Of a stretch of DNA of 64,000 nucleotides, positions 25,948-38,319 are shown in pieces. The translations under genes and the position numbers were made by a program. Positions within the stretch are counted from its first letter, which is position 1; every line of letters starts with the position of its first letter. Location of the stretch: positions 6,677,489 to 6,741,488 of the forward strand of contig NC_067113.1 in the NCBI RefSeq assembly GCF_021347895.1, in the 5' to 3' direction. This stretch comes from Acanthochromis polyacanthus. Lineage: Eukaryota; Chordata; Actinopteri; Pomacentridae. Below the pieces are notes generated by a model, which had not been told where the DNA came from, did not search any database, and saw only the letters and a list, made by a program, of their open reading frames with translations.

Positions 25948-26054
25948 CGACTGGATCATGTTTGCGTAGCACCATCTTTTCTCTGAGACGGTTCCTCTTT
26001 GCATTGAAGGCATATCCTGTCCCTGCAGCGCTCACCATCTGCACCAGGATGCTC
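25948..26054 (-). CDS. mrpl33: Mitochondrial ribosomal protein bL33m, coding exon 3
   Basis: This 107-nt exon gives the centre of the protein: [20 protein letters not shown], then [15 protein letters not shown]. This is the bL33 fold, with the TGY/F and basic KRNRLREK segment that contacts ribosomal RNA. The acceptor is TCTGTCAG before GAGCATC; the donor is GTAAG after CCAGTCG. Entry phase is 2 and exit phase 1, in register with the flanking exons. Compared with mammals it differs mainly by conservative changes. In humans this exon is subject to alternative splicing; the sequence here does not show whether that applies. Confidence 0.95.
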
Positions 26055-26144
26055 CTGACAGAGGAAAACACTGTGTACATTACTGTGACCCCGACACCAT
26101 ATCTTCATACTGACAATCACAAAACATTCAGGCACTTCACTTAC

Positions 26145-26163
26145 TTGGATTTTGCCTTGGCCA
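26145..26163 (-). CDS. mrpl33: Mitochondrial ribosomal protein bL33m, 19-nt micro-exon 2
   Basis: Acceptor CTCCTTTTCAG, exon TGGCCAAGGCAAAATCCAA, donor GTAAGTG. It codes for the basic AKAKSK segment and is needed to keep the frame between exon 1 (22 nt) and exon 3. At 19 nt it is too short for most ORF-based gene finders. Confidence 0.92.
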
Positions 26164-26639
26164 CTGAAAAGGAGCAGAGAAAATGTGTTTGAATCTGACA
26201 GTAAAATGCTGTTAGGAAGCAAAACTTATACAGTCACTGTGTCTTTGTTGAAATAGTCAATTGCTAACAGTTAGCTAACCACTAGCCCCAGTTACTGCAC
26301 CTTACATACTGGCACGAAGCTGGTGTCAACCGTCATAATGTGTAAATAAACCCAGCTTTATGCCCGAGGTGATGGTTAAGGTATAGACTTCAACATTCAT
26401 CGTAATTAAATAACTCTGGCCATAGAAACAAAGGGAACGCATGATATTTACCGATTGACAGAACAATAACATTTTTCTGAAGTTTAGGTTGTAGGCTATG
26501 TGTCTCATAGGTCTACAGCCTTTATATTTGCTAGACAGTAAGTAACACAATTTGTAGCGTGTTTTGTCTATTTTGCAACCATCCTAATCATCAATCTATA
26601 ATCCTCATTAAGGAAATAAAATCATTTTGATGCATCGCC

Positions 26640-26876
26640 TTTCCTGATCTGTTTTTTTTTTCTTTTTCCTTCTTTTGCTTGAACCTGTTTCCCCATTTCT
26701 TATCTATATAAGTATATCTGAATTGTCTTAATTGTTTTTACATACTGTGAACATTTTACATTCTCTGAAATGGTGTTCTGTCTTGACCAGGTCTCCCTTG
26801 GAAAAGAGATTTTTGATCTCAAGGGACTTCCTGGTAAAATAAAGGTTATATAATAAATAAATATATATTTAGTATA
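26640..26876 (+). repeat. Non-LTR retrotransposon 3' end
   Basis: GACCAGGTCTCCCTTGGAAA, GAGATTTTTGATCTCAAGGG and CCTGGTAAAATAAAGGTTAT are phrases at the 3' ends of many fish LINE copies. The upstream boundary is approximate and no RT sequence remains. Confidence 0.6.
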
Positions 26877-27733
26877 GAAGGATATGGGATGACTCAGTCT
26901 TTTCCAGCTGTTTAAAAAGGTGAAAGCAACTGGGTTGGTTATGGTTTAGGGGACACAATCATTAATATAGAGACATTAGGATGATGCAAATGAGATAACT
27001 ATACAGGTATATAAACTATATAGAGCTCACCCTTTGACCAAATACTTGCTTACAAAGCCAACCTTTTTTTTTTCCCTGAAGGTAAATGAAGCAGTTTGAA
27101 AAACCTAAAAGGACGTTAAAACCTGCTTATCGTTGATTTAAAGGGATGTATAAATACCCAACCACTCTCTTAACCACTGTATAAAAATATTTTCTTCACT
27201 GAACGATGGACAGGATTTTAAAACACTTTTCCACAAAATGTTCCCTATCCTCACAGCACACACAGTGAGCTGCCATCTTTGTTTGGACTTAGAAATAGAG
27301 CCAATACAGTTAAAAAAAACTCTTCTTTTCTCAAACTGGATGAGATGTTTTTCATAGATGACTAGGAAACTGTATAGGGATTTGGGAATACCTCCACAAC
27401 AAACGTAAGTCATTTTAAACGGCCTCCTTGGCTTTTAAAACATCTTTATTCATCTAAATGTCAGGATAACCGATGGTTAGCTCTATCACCTGCAGCACAA
27501 ACGGGCTAAATAGAAGCTAAAGCTAACGTCACTAAACGTACCACAAAGATACAAAAGGCACTTCGTTAAAATCTATTAACGTATATATTGTATGATGTTG
27601 ACACTGGCGCTGCACAAAACACTGATATAACCACACACGTGTAGCTGCAGTGAAGGATAAATCTGCCAGTGGAGAATAGCATGCTATACGTTGTGTTAGC
27701 GAAACAGCCGGAGGGCTTCGGACATCTCTACAT

Positions 27734-27743
27734 GCGCATGCGC
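27734..27743. promoter_or_regulatory. NRF-1-like site GCGCATGCGC
   Basis: The perfect palindromic core of the nuclear respiratory factor 1 site lies 42 bp inside intron 1 of MRPL33, 63 bp downstream of its start codon. NRF-1 commonly controls nuclear genes for mitochondrial ribosome and respiratory proteins. The site is seen; its use is inferred. Confidence 0.5.
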
Positions 27744-27785
27744 CCTGATCTTTGAACGCATGCATTTAATGAGTAAAATACTTAC

Positions 27786-27807
27786 AATTGACGGTGGTTA
27801 GAAACAT
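27786..27807 (-). CDS. mrpl33: Mitochondrial ribosomal protein bL33m, first coding exon
   Basis: 22 nt: ATG at 27807, MFLTTVN plus one base, donor GTAAGT. The start fits the mammalian MFLS beginning and gives a 65-residue protein. A TTTACAG sequence directly before the ATG could be a splice acceptor, so an additional untranslated 5' exon is possible. Confidence 0.88.
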
Positions 27808-28069
27808 TCTGTAAACTTAAAACTACTCCTTGAAGACTGTATTACACACAACTGTTAGCCACACAGGTCACATTGAGCAGTGTACATCCGGTGCAGTAAA
27901 AGCACTTCCTGGTCCTCTTAAAGGTGTATTTTACCAAAACACTGCGACACAGTGCACTCAGCTCCACAGAGGCATGCCAATGCTGAAGTTGATATATTGT
28001 TCTTAAATCCTTGTATAAGTCTGACCTTCGTATATGTAAAGTGCTCTGTTTGATCTTCAGGTTGAACAA
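27808..28069 (-). promoter_or_regulatory. mrpl33: Probable MRPL33 5' UTR and promoter region
   Basis: This is the non-repetitive sequence between the start codon and the Tc1 relic at 28070. No TATA box is obvious at a usual distance. The transcription start cannot be fixed from the sequence. Confidence 0.35.
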
Positions 28070-28488
28070 AGCGCAGATTTCTACTGGTCTAATGTCCATT
28101 CCTTGTGTTTCTTGGCCCGAGCAGATCTCTTCTGCTTGCTTTTCCTTAGTAGTGGTTTCTTAGCAGCTATTTGACCATAAAGGCCTGATTGGTCAGTCTC
28201 CTCTGAACACTTGATGTAGAGATGTGTCTGCTAAGAGAACTCTGTGGCATTTATCTGGGCTCTAATCTTGGGTGCTGTTAACTTGCCATTTCTAAGGCTG
28301 GTGATTGGACGAACTTATCCTCAGCAGCAGAGGTGACTCTTGGTCTTCCTTTCTTGGCCAGTCCTCAAATGAGCCAGTTTTGTTGTAGTGCTTGATAGTT
28401 TTTGTGACTGCACTTGGGGATACATTCAAAGTTTTAGCAATTTCCTTTAGTAATGATGGGCTGTCATTTTGTTTACTACATAATTTCA
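28070..28488 (-). pseudogene. Tc1 transposase relic, N-terminal part (outermost of nest)
   Basis: On - it reads a transposase helix-turn-helix (LLKEIAKTLNVSPSAVTKTI) then KHYNKTGSFEDWPRKED, and later fragments KKH, EWTLDQ and KSAL before homology ends near 28070. The catalytic aspartates are not present. The family differs from the intact Tc1 copies. Its 5' terminal region lies at 31722-31836, displaced by the insertion of Tc1 copy B. Confidence 0.75.
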
Positions 28489-28709
28489 TACACACGTGGA
28501 CAAAATTGTTGGTACCCCTCAGTTAAAGAAGGAAAAACCCACAATTCTCACTGAAATCACTTGAAACTCACAAAAGTAACAATAAATAAAAATTTATTGA
28601 AAATTAAATAATCAAAATCAGCCATCACTTTTGAATTGTTGATTAACATAATTATTTAAAAAAACAAACTAATGAAATAGGGCTGGACAAAAATGATGGT
28701 ACCCATAAC

Positions 28710-29846
<1,137 letters not shown>

Positions 29847-29970
29847 TCAATTAAATGACACACCTGAGTTAATCATGTCACTCTGGTCAAATAGTTTTCA
29901 ATCTTTTATAGAGGTACCATCATTTTTGTCCAGGCCTGTTTCATTAGTTTGTTTTTTTTAAATAATTATG

Positions 29971-31565
29971 TTTTTTTTTTTTTTTTTTTTTCTTTATTTA
30001 TTTGATTGGGACAATGCATGTTAATGAACAGACATGAAAAAAAAAACATGAAAGTAAACATGCCAGATTATAGCCTTCAGGCTAATTTCCATCTGTAGTC
30101 CCACGGAACAGGGTCAGGGAAGAAGAAAAACATATAAATGTATTTACATTAAAATAAGTAGTCAATATAATATTTCACTCATATCTCCAACATTCGTCCT
30201 CTATAAAACATTCACTCTACATGCTCACCTACAACACAATATACAGACGTTTTCCCCTGGACATAATATACAACAGTCTAAGGTACTCAATAATGTGCAC
30301 ATTCCTGTTTAGACAAAAGCCAATCCTTTAATTTGGCCTTAAAAGAATTATACGTAGGACAGTCTCTTAACGTTACTGGTAGACTATTCCAAAAATGCCC
30401 ACCCCGAACAGACAAGGCCATTCGACCAAATGTGGTGTTTCTATGAGGTATCGCCAAATCGCCTCTGCTCATTGCTCTTGTGGTTCTGACATTATCATCA
30501 TAACTCGTACTTTTAATAAAAACCTTCAGGGGTGGAGGAGCGAGGGAGTGTAAAACTTTGTAGATCAGACAAGCCGATTTTAAATTTATCATATTTGTGA
30601 AGTCCAATAATCTATGTTTTTTTCAAAATGTAACAATAATGAAATGATAACGGTTTTTTATCTAAAATTTTTAAGCCTTTTTTATAAAGACTTTCTATAG
30701 GTGAAAGTGTTGTTGGACACGCAAGTGACCATGTATTCAGACAATAATCAATATGTGAAATGATCATAGAATAAAAGTATATTTTAGCTGCACTCAGAGT
30801 TAAATTATTTCTAATATGACGGAAGTTTTGGATGTTGAATTTAACAACTTGTGTCACCTTTTTTACGTGACCCTTAAAGGATAATGTTGAGTCCAAAACT
30901 ACTCCTAGATATTTAAATTCTGGAACTAGGTCAAGCTCTATTCCATTTAGAAAGACGTTTGACGTAGTTAGTTCACGAGGAGTTTTAGCAAAATACATAC
31001 AAACCGTTTTTCTGGTGTTCAGCAGGAGACAAGAGTCACTGAACCAGTTATGTACAGAAGATAGTGCAGCTGTTAGATTATCAGATGCTTGTTGAGTATT
31101 ATTTGCTTGAGTGTAGATTACAACATCATCCGCGTACATTTGCGAGAAGACATTATTTGGACATACATTAGGTAGATTATTAATAAACAAGGAAAATAAA
31201 ACCGGCCCAAGGATAGACCCCTGCGGAACACCAGTATCAAGGTGTAAAGTCTGAGATTTAGCACCACCCACTACCACAAACTGTTTCCTGTCTGACAGGT
31301 AAGATCTGAACCACAAAAGCGCTTGATCAGAAATGTTAAATTGAGTCAACCTGCTAAGTAGCAGTAAATGATTTACAGAATCAAATGCTTTCTTCAAATC
31401 TAAGAAAACTGCCCCAACACAGGAAGATCTCTTGTCAAGCAGGCCTTTTATATTTTCTGTCAGCACACACAGAGCACTGTCCGTGGAATGATTGGTCCGG
31501 AAACCAAATTGTAATGGATGTAGAGATGGATGAACATTCTGTAAATGAAATGTCATTTCATTTAC
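29971..31565 (-). mobile_element. Rex1-like LINE inserted in the Tc1 terminal repeat
   Basis: The 3' end is at about 29971 with a 21-T run on + (poly-A on -) after TTTATTTATTTGATTGGGAC; the 5'-truncated end is at 31565. It is placed exactly between ATTATGTT and AATCAACAATTC, which are adjacent in the uninterrupted repeats. No clear target duplication is visible. Clade naming (Rex1/jockey-like) rests on RT motifs and is moderate. Confidence 0.85.
30287..31540 (-). pseudogene. LINE reverse transcriptase, 5'-truncated, one frameshift
   Basis: On - the frame reads HPLQFGFRTNHSTDSALCV, GAVFLDLKKAFDSVNHLLLL, GVPQGSILGPVLFSLFINN, then the YADD box in SQMYADDVVIYTQ, then KYLGVVLDSTLSFKGHVKK. It stops at 30612. 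The C-terminal region continues in another frame to 30287 (SACLIYKVLHSLAPPPLKVF, FGRMALSVRGGHFWNSLPVT). The break is explained by one extra A in the seven-A run at 30617-30623. The endonuclease and RT start are lost by 5' truncation. Confidence 0.88.
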
Positions 31566-31721
31566 AATCAACAATTCAAAAGTAATGGCTGTTTTTGATT
31601 ATTTAATTTTCAATAAATTTTTATTTATTGTTACTTTTGTGAGTTTCAAGTGATTTCAGTGAGAATTGTGGGTTTTTCCTTCTTTAACTGAGGGGTACCA
31701 ACAATTTTGTCCACGTGTGTA

Positions 31722-31836
31722 TGTGTTCATTCATAGTTCTGATGGCTTCAATGAGAATCTAAAATGAAAATAGTCATGAAAATAAAGAAAAAACATTAAA
31801 TGAGAAGGTGTGTCCAAACTTTTGACTAGTATTGTA
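31722..31836 (-). repeat. Terminal region of the split Tc1 relic
   Basis: It contains GTTCTGATGGCTTCAATGAG and GTGTGTCCAAACTTTTGACT then AGTATTGTA, the usual end of a fish Tc1-type element. It pairs with 28070-28488 across the copy B insertion. Confidence 0.65.
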
Positions 31837-32364
31837 GATACAACCTGCTGCTTCTGTATGGAACAGAGTCTTCTAAGCAGAGTGTTACAGACATGAAAGG
31901 AGCATAGAGCTTTAAAAATGCTCATTCACAACTGGGGACATCACAGAGACGTGCTGTTATTGTACTATATTTCTAGTCTGCTGGGAGGACTCCATTTCAG
32001 ACATGTGCAGCAGATCCTATCTAGATATTCTACACAGATGCACTATTGCCTTTGCTGTGTATTCGTATGGACACAGGTTTTAAGCTGCAGGTGGATACAT
32101 GTGGAGGGATAAACTCAGTCAGACATGGGGAGATGGTAAAATTTTCATGGTGCCGATTCTCAAAAGCTTTATATTCCAGTGCAGACGTACAAGTGAACAG
32201 CTGCAGACACCTACAGATGTGTAGTTGTTATTACCAGGTCAGTATTGTATTATATATATTATATTTCCTCATCCGCAACCGTGCAAAGGTCCACTAACAC
32301 TAGGGTCAGCATGATCCCAAATTAGCAAGCAGCCCATTATTTGTGTCTGTGTGGACAGTACATG

Positions 32365-32730
32365 CACTACATGTCAAAAGTTTGGGGTCACTTAGAAATG
32401 TCCTTATTTTTGAAAGAAAAGCAGATTTTTTTCAGTGAAGACCACATTTAATGAATCAGAAATACAGTCTAGACATCATAAATGTGGTAAATGACTGTTC
32501 TAGCTGGAAACGACTGATTTTTAATGGAATATCTCCATAGGGGTACAGAGGAACATTTCCAACAACCATCACTCCTGTGTTCTAATGCTGCATTGTGTTA
32601 GCTAATGATGTTAAAAGGCTAATTGATGATTAGAAAACCCTTGTGCAGTTATGTTAGCATATGAATAAAAATTTGAGTTTTCATGGAAAACATGAAATTG
32701 ACTGACCTCAAACTTTTGAATGGTAGTGTG
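32365..32730 (-). mobile_element. Inverted-repeat MITE, copy 4
   Basis: It is in minus orientation relative to copy 2: CACTACATGTCAAAAGTTTG and CACTTAGAAATGTCC at the low end, CAAACTTTTGAATGGTAGTG at the high end. It is full length with no coding capacity. Confidence 0.87.
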
Positions 32731-33089
32731 TGTACTATGCTACAAGGGCAATAGTGCATGAAATATATAGATACAACCTACTGGACATGTATGGAACAGT
32801 GCCGAATCTGACTGATAACATGTCAACGACCTAAGAAAGAATAGCAAATATATGAAGAAAACTTGATCAGACAGAGCAGACAGGTAATGTTTTTCACACA
32901 CAAAAAAATTAAAAGATGGAGAAAGGTAGCTGAAAAACAGACAGTGTTTATTTTTGTGTACAATACATGAAGTTATTCTCAGCTATGACTTAAAAGTTGG
33001 CTGTTTTGTGGAGTAGGTGGGATTCAGCTCCGTACCTATAAAGATGAGGCCAAAATTACTGCTAACTCCACTTCAAAAAGAGAAAAACA

Positions 33090-33970
33090 CTATTTTATCT
33101 GACAAATGTAATTGGTATCCACAAGTTGTGATGTAATTAATACATTATCCTAAAAAGACAACAAATGAAAATGGCCTAGACAAAAATATTTGGGCCTTTA
33201 CTCTCCTATTTCTGTAGCATATTCTTCAAGGCAGCCTCTGTAATCAAGCTCTACTGCATCCAGCACTTGTTCTAGTACTTAATAAGACTTGTAGTCTTCT
33301 CAGCTAGTAGTGCTGTTCCACTTCTCTTCTTCCATCTCACAACTGTCAGTTTCAGTTCTCTCCATATGTATTCAGTTGAATTCAGATCAGGACTCTTCAG
33401 GCTGCTTCGCAACAATATTTTGAGTCATTATCCTGTTGGAGGAATCATGACCTGTGTCTAAAAAAAACTCCCAGTCACTGGTCAGTATGTTCTGCTCCAG
33501 AACACCTTGAGGTTCTTTACAGATTCAAGGTTCCTGTGCCAAACACAGCATAGCAGCCCAATAACACACCTGAGCCTTTTCAGTGTTTTACAGTGAGGAT
33601 GCTGTTCTTTCCTTTCAAAGTCACACTGTTTATATTGTGAACATGGATTTATGTGGTGCACCAGAGAGCTCTCCTTTTATTTTATCTGTCCAAAGAAGCA
33701 TCCTCATAGAACAAATGTAGCTTGTCAGCATGCATTTACAGTAGTTCCAGTCTGGCTCTCTTTATTGTATTAAAAAAGTAAGTTCCTTTATAAACAAAAA
33801 CATTTCCAATGGAATCCGCTTTTGTTCAGTGAGACATATCGTATTACCATACGAACCTTGATTCTTTTTACACCCTTCAAATTATTGTTTCGTTCAATGA
33901 AGGGTCAGTTTTCCTCTTGCTGCCACATATAGGGAGGTAGGATGAGGTCTTGTGGACTTTAACCCTTTCC
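33090..33970 (-). pseudogene. Degraded Tc1 transposon relic
   Basis: GGCCTAGACAAAAATATTTG near 33173 resembles the inner repeat of the intact Tc1 family. Read on -, degraded transposase sequence follows: the region around TTCAGATCAGGACTCTTCAG (SPDLN box), the QDNDP region near 33425, the GGGSVM region near 33590 and the WTDE region near 33690. A remnant of the basic linker lies near 33920-33945. Stops and frameshifts are numerous. Confidence 0.7.
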
Positions 33971-34195
33971 GTCCTGGAGGTCTCTGCACAAGAACCAAGC
34001 TATATCTGTTGTTCCAATGCAACCCGCCTCCATTTTTCAAAGGTTGCCAAGCATTGCACGTTTAGTGAAGAGGCGGCCTGGTGCTACTATGACTAAAATG
34101 GGTGAAGCATTTGTTGTGCTTCATTTGGAGTCATTCTTATATTTCCAGCGCCCTACCTTCCCCAGGTTTAAATGGCACAGAGAAGGAACATGACA

Positions 34196-34255
34196 AAGGT
34201 TCCTATGTTCCCAAGGTCTAATGTTCCCAGGGTCGTATATTCCTCTGCTCTGTAC
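34196..34255. repeat. Short imperfect tandem repeat (TATGTTCCCAAGGTC-like)
   Basis: Three imperfect copies of a unit resembling TATGTTCCCAAGGTC. The rest of 33971-36720 shows no exon, RNA gene or repeat I recognise. Confidence 0.4.
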
Positions 34256-36719
34256 AGAAAATAATTGGATGAGTGGTTGTGGGAATTCATCAAAGGGGGT
34301 TTCGTGTTTACCAACATCGGTTAGGTTTAAAGTTAAAGTTTGTTTCAATAATTAAAAACAGGATGACATTTCTGAAATATTTGAATTGAAATGTCAAAAT
34401 GGTGTAATACTAAAGTAGGGAACATGGGAGCTTCAGAGCACAGGACCATTCTTCTTTTCTGCTGGATCAAGTTAAGCAGAGTTGAACTTTTACAACAGGT
34501 TTAATTAAATCAGTGTTTCACGTTGAGTGACATGGCTGCTACTTATTCTCTAATTCTCTCATTTCTAGTTTTGATTAGACAGATGTCTCTGTCCTGTCCG
34601 GTGATCGAGACAAGAAGATTAGTTGTAGTTGGAAATTCTGAAAAGTGTGTCAACAAAAGAGCCCAAGGTTGTTTATTTGAACTTACAGTTATGGAACTGA
34701 ATCTGGGGATGCTTTTTTTTCAGGTGGAACCTTCTAAAAATAGACCTAGTGGGATTTAATTTCCTTCTTTGTTTCCTCAGGCAACTCTCTCTATTTCTCT
34801 CTTGACCATACTCAGTGTGGAGAACACAGTAAAACCAAGCAGTTCAATGTGGACATTTCTTCATTTAAACACAGTGGTTGACTGATTGTGAGACTGAAGA
34901 CAGCAGTCTGCTTTAATTATAACTGCAATCCACTGATTTATCAACACTAAAGTTGATCAGTAATTTTGCATGGGATTTTTTAAAAGATCTATGTGGAATG
35001 GGAAAATATCTACTCTTTACATCTCTCTTATTAGCTCTGTGCTAACAGATGCAGGCGTGCATAACAAACGCGCTTCAGATTTCAACATGTTTCACTGGCA
35101 TCACTTCAAAAGTACAAGGGTGCCCATTCTGCTGGCCTGTTATCACACCCTACAGATAAGTCAGTGGATAGTTGAGAAAGTGTCACATCCAGAAGAAATT
35201 ATTATTTGTGACATGTATTGCGTAGAATCTTAAAACTATGGCAAAATAATCACAACACCATAGAAGTTAAATTGTCTTTTACCGTCAATGTAGTTCAGTG
35301 GTAAAGTCTGCTCTTTTTTTTACCAGTTTAAACTCTTCTTCAAGTTGTTCTGTGTCAATGCTAATTTAATCACAATGATAATGGGAAGACTGGAGGTTTC
35401 CTGGTGTCTAAAGACTGAACAGTGCTGCACATCAAATGCGACCATGCAGGAGGTGTGGCTCTGCTACATTATCTATAAATAAGTTTCAAGTAGCCACTGG
35501 TGTCTTTTTGAGGAAGGCTGTCTGTCTTCTCTTGGATGTCTGAGATGGGCTTGTTTCTTTGTATCTCTGATTGGCTGTCTTGATAGAGCAATCAATATGA
35601 CAACCCTTTGAAACCACGTTCAATAGTCTGAGTGAAGCATTCAGACATTCTGCAGTTCTGTTTGGTCTTTCTGCAGTGGATTTTCAATTATTGAGCTTTT
35701 TGGGGTGTGCTCCGATCTCACTACTGCCTTTGTGAGAAAAGTCTAAGTCCTGCTCATTGACAGATTTTTAAACAATTAAACGTTTAATTCCGTTTATCTG
35801 AAATGATCAAGTGTCAAGTGTTTGAGAATGGTTTGGTGCATTTGCAGGTTTTGTGTGATTCACACTTAAAAGGGACCTGAGGTCAGAACTGGCGTGGTTT
35901 GTTTTCTTCTGCAGCCAATTACACCTGCGGAATAGTCACTGATGTCTTCATGTCGTTTTTACATTTTCTGTGCACGTCTACACAAATATCATTTACTTCT
36001 GTTCTGCAGAGGGGCGCTGAGTTCTTTCTTGTCCTTTTGCAGTAAGACATTAGCAGTTCGCATGAGAGACAGTGATAGAAATGTGTGACCAAGATGGGAT
36101 TGGCAAAGTCATTTGCAGTGGATGTGATCGTGTGTTATTTTTCTGTTTGATTTCTAGCGGAGTATCTGAAAATGGGCTCTGGGAGTTACAGTCCAAGACA
36201 TGAAATTAATGTTGCTTCATTCCATTTCACTACAGTTTAATTCCATGAATAATAAAATAATCAGAGTCATCATGGTTAATGTTCACAATGATGCTATTTG
36301 TTGGTGATCACCATGTCTCCTGCCTCAGGCAAGCAACTCAAATTCCATGAATGGACTGTAAGAGACATGGACATTCTTCAGTGAAAGCCGTGACTCAAAG
36401 GCAGAAGAATGAGTCTGATACTAATAATGTCACCATGGAAATCCCCACAGTCCTCAGAATGTAGTAACGTAATAGCTTTTGGTCAGTGAGACCATGAGAA
36501 TTTTGCCTGCTCCTCAGTAAAAACTACTTATGAATGACTTATACGGCGACTGATGATACTACTTACTGGTTTCACTGTCATGGTGTTTTACCTCACTGTG
36601 TGAAATGCGTCATGTAGCACTGCACATCAAAACAACTATAAGTCTGGTTATCTGGTGTCCCGAACAAAGGTTACATGAAGAAAACGGCTACAGAAATTAT
36701 CTACAAATTGATATTACCA

Positions 36720-37320
36720 TAACAGAACAAACTAGAAAAGCACTCAGAGCAGTACTCCGCCGAGGCTGCTCATTCCCCCATGTGGCATTGTCAGAAATGC
36801 AGCATTTGTTTAATAGTTATTGATGATCAGAAATCACAGCACTACAAAATGTGGCCATTTAATATAGATGTACCCACAAACAAAATGACTTTGTGCTGAG
36901 CACAGGTGTGTGTTGTGCATGTGTACGTTATGTACGGATACGGAATCACGTGACTTAAATATGTAGCAGGCAGTGGGAATTGATGGGACTCAGAAACATC
37001 CCCACAATTTGATCAATTGTTCCTTGTAACGTTTCCAACCGGTAAGTCCCAATAAGTCGATTTGTAGTAAGATTGGAATCATGTGATCATCAGCAGGCAG
37101 CTGATGTATTGTCACTTGTTGTCATGGTTACAGTGACGCCGTGTCGTTTTCTCGCAATGTTTCCTCCAAACTATAAGCCGCATCAGTCACTACCAAAATC
37201 TAATCACTTTGTCCTTGTGTCATTTCTGACCTTCCCTGAAAATTTCATCAAAATTTGTAAGTCTGTTTTTGAGTAACTTTGCTAACAGACAGGCAAACAG
37301 ACAAACCAACATCAATCTGT
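36720..37320 (+). repeat. Ancient dispersed repeat, copy 1 (plus)
   Basis: It begins AGAAAAGCACTCAGAGCAGT, then CTCCGCCGAGGCTGCTC, later AACTATAAGCCGCATCAGTC, CCCTGAAAATTTCATCAAAA and TGCTAACAGACAGGC. Related copies are at 48240-48845 (minus) and 49043-49370 (plus). The end resembles RTE-type 3' tails. Confidence 0.65.
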
Positions 37321-37424
37321 TAAACCACACTGAACATTAAGACAACACTATAATTGTTAGTAATGGCCTTATAACCAGCTGCAGGGATTATTTTTATGGT
37401 TTGGGGTATTATTATAAAACCAGT

Positions 37425-37540
37425 GGTGGAAGAAGCATACAACCCTTCACTTAAGTAAAAGGACAATATTGCAACATAAACACTCTCTATTACAAGATAA
37501 AGTCCTGTAATTCCTACTTTCCCTAAGTTAAAATACTTTA
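37425..37540 (+). repeat. AGTGGTGGAAGAAGCATAC-type dispersed repeat
   Basis: GTGGTGGAAGAAGCATAC, TTCACTTAAGTAAAAGGAC and TATTACAAGATAAAGTCCTG match a repeat common in fish genomes. A weaker copy is at 55030-55150. Confidence 0.55.
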
Positions 37541-37810
37541 GAATTATTGGAAAAAAGTGGACTTGTTGTTATTGTTGTGATTATTTTGACTTTTGAATGT
37601 AAGCACCAGTTTGAAGTTGTAATTGCCTTCAGTGGAGCTAATTTAATGGTCTTGTTTTGTTGTTTTTAATGTAACAGTTCAGTCTAGCTTAATCCAATCA
37701 CTTTCACAGACTCTTTGCTATATTTCGAATCCATTGCGGTGATGTTCAGACACAAAATTATAAAATCTGTGTCACTGTCCATAAATTTGTGGACCTGACT
37801 GTAAATCCTC

Positions 37811-38160
37811 TGCAATACTGCTGCAACTACTGATTGTTTCCTAAGAATGTGTTGATTATTTTCCCAGATCAATTGATCAGCTGTTTTGTCTATAAAATGT
37901 CAGAAAAATGGTGGAAAATCTCAGTCCGTGTATTCCAAAGCCTAAGATGGTGTCCTCGAAAGCCCAGTTCACAATCCAAAGATTTTCAGTCTCCTGTCAT
38001 TGGAGGGGGAGGATAAATGAAAATGTTCTCGTTTAAGAATCTTAAACGAGAACATTTGGGCATTTTATTTTTTTTAAAAAGAGACTCAAACCAAATAATC
38101 AATTATCAGAATAGTTGTTGATTAATGTAATGGCTAGTTGATTAATTGTTGCAGTAACTG
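37811..38160. repeat. GATTAATCG-type dispersed repeat with internal fold-back
   Basis: GTTGATTATTTTCCCAGATC, TCTATAAAATGTCAGAAAAA and later AGACTCAAACCAAATAATCA, TTATCAGAATAGTTGTTGAT match a common fish repeat with GATTAATCG-like ends. A perfect hairpin (38021-38057) replaces part of the usual centre. Confidence 0.6.
38021..38057. repeat. Perfect hairpin, 17-bp arms, 3-nt loop
   Basis: AAATGTTCTCGTTTAAG, loop AAT, CTTAAACGAGAACATTT. The arms match at every base. Confidence 0.97.
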
Positions 38161-38319
38161 TAACTGCCAAGTTAATACAGCTGCTTAAAGAGTGAATGTC
38201 CCTGTGAGATCACCTGTGGTATGAATGCTGCAGGATATTTCTGAGCATTGTGGCTGACCATGTGGAACAGAGTTCACAATCTTATATTAGCTAGGTCAAA
38301 ACACCAAAGTAAGAGTTGA

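Larger units (their letters stand above)
26164..27785 (-). other. mrpl33: MRPL33 intron 1 (1,622 bp)
   Basis: Donor GTAAGT at 27785-27780, acceptor CAG at 26166-26164 on -. It contains one retroelement 3' end (26640-26876) and an NRF-1-like palindrome near its 5' end. The remainder shows nothing recognisable. Confidence 0.88.

Noticed and set aside
35286..35345. tRNA-like head (GTAGTTCAGTGGTAAAG) with possible B box
   Set aside because: No cloverleaf can be drawn; the A-box resemblance alone is insufficient.
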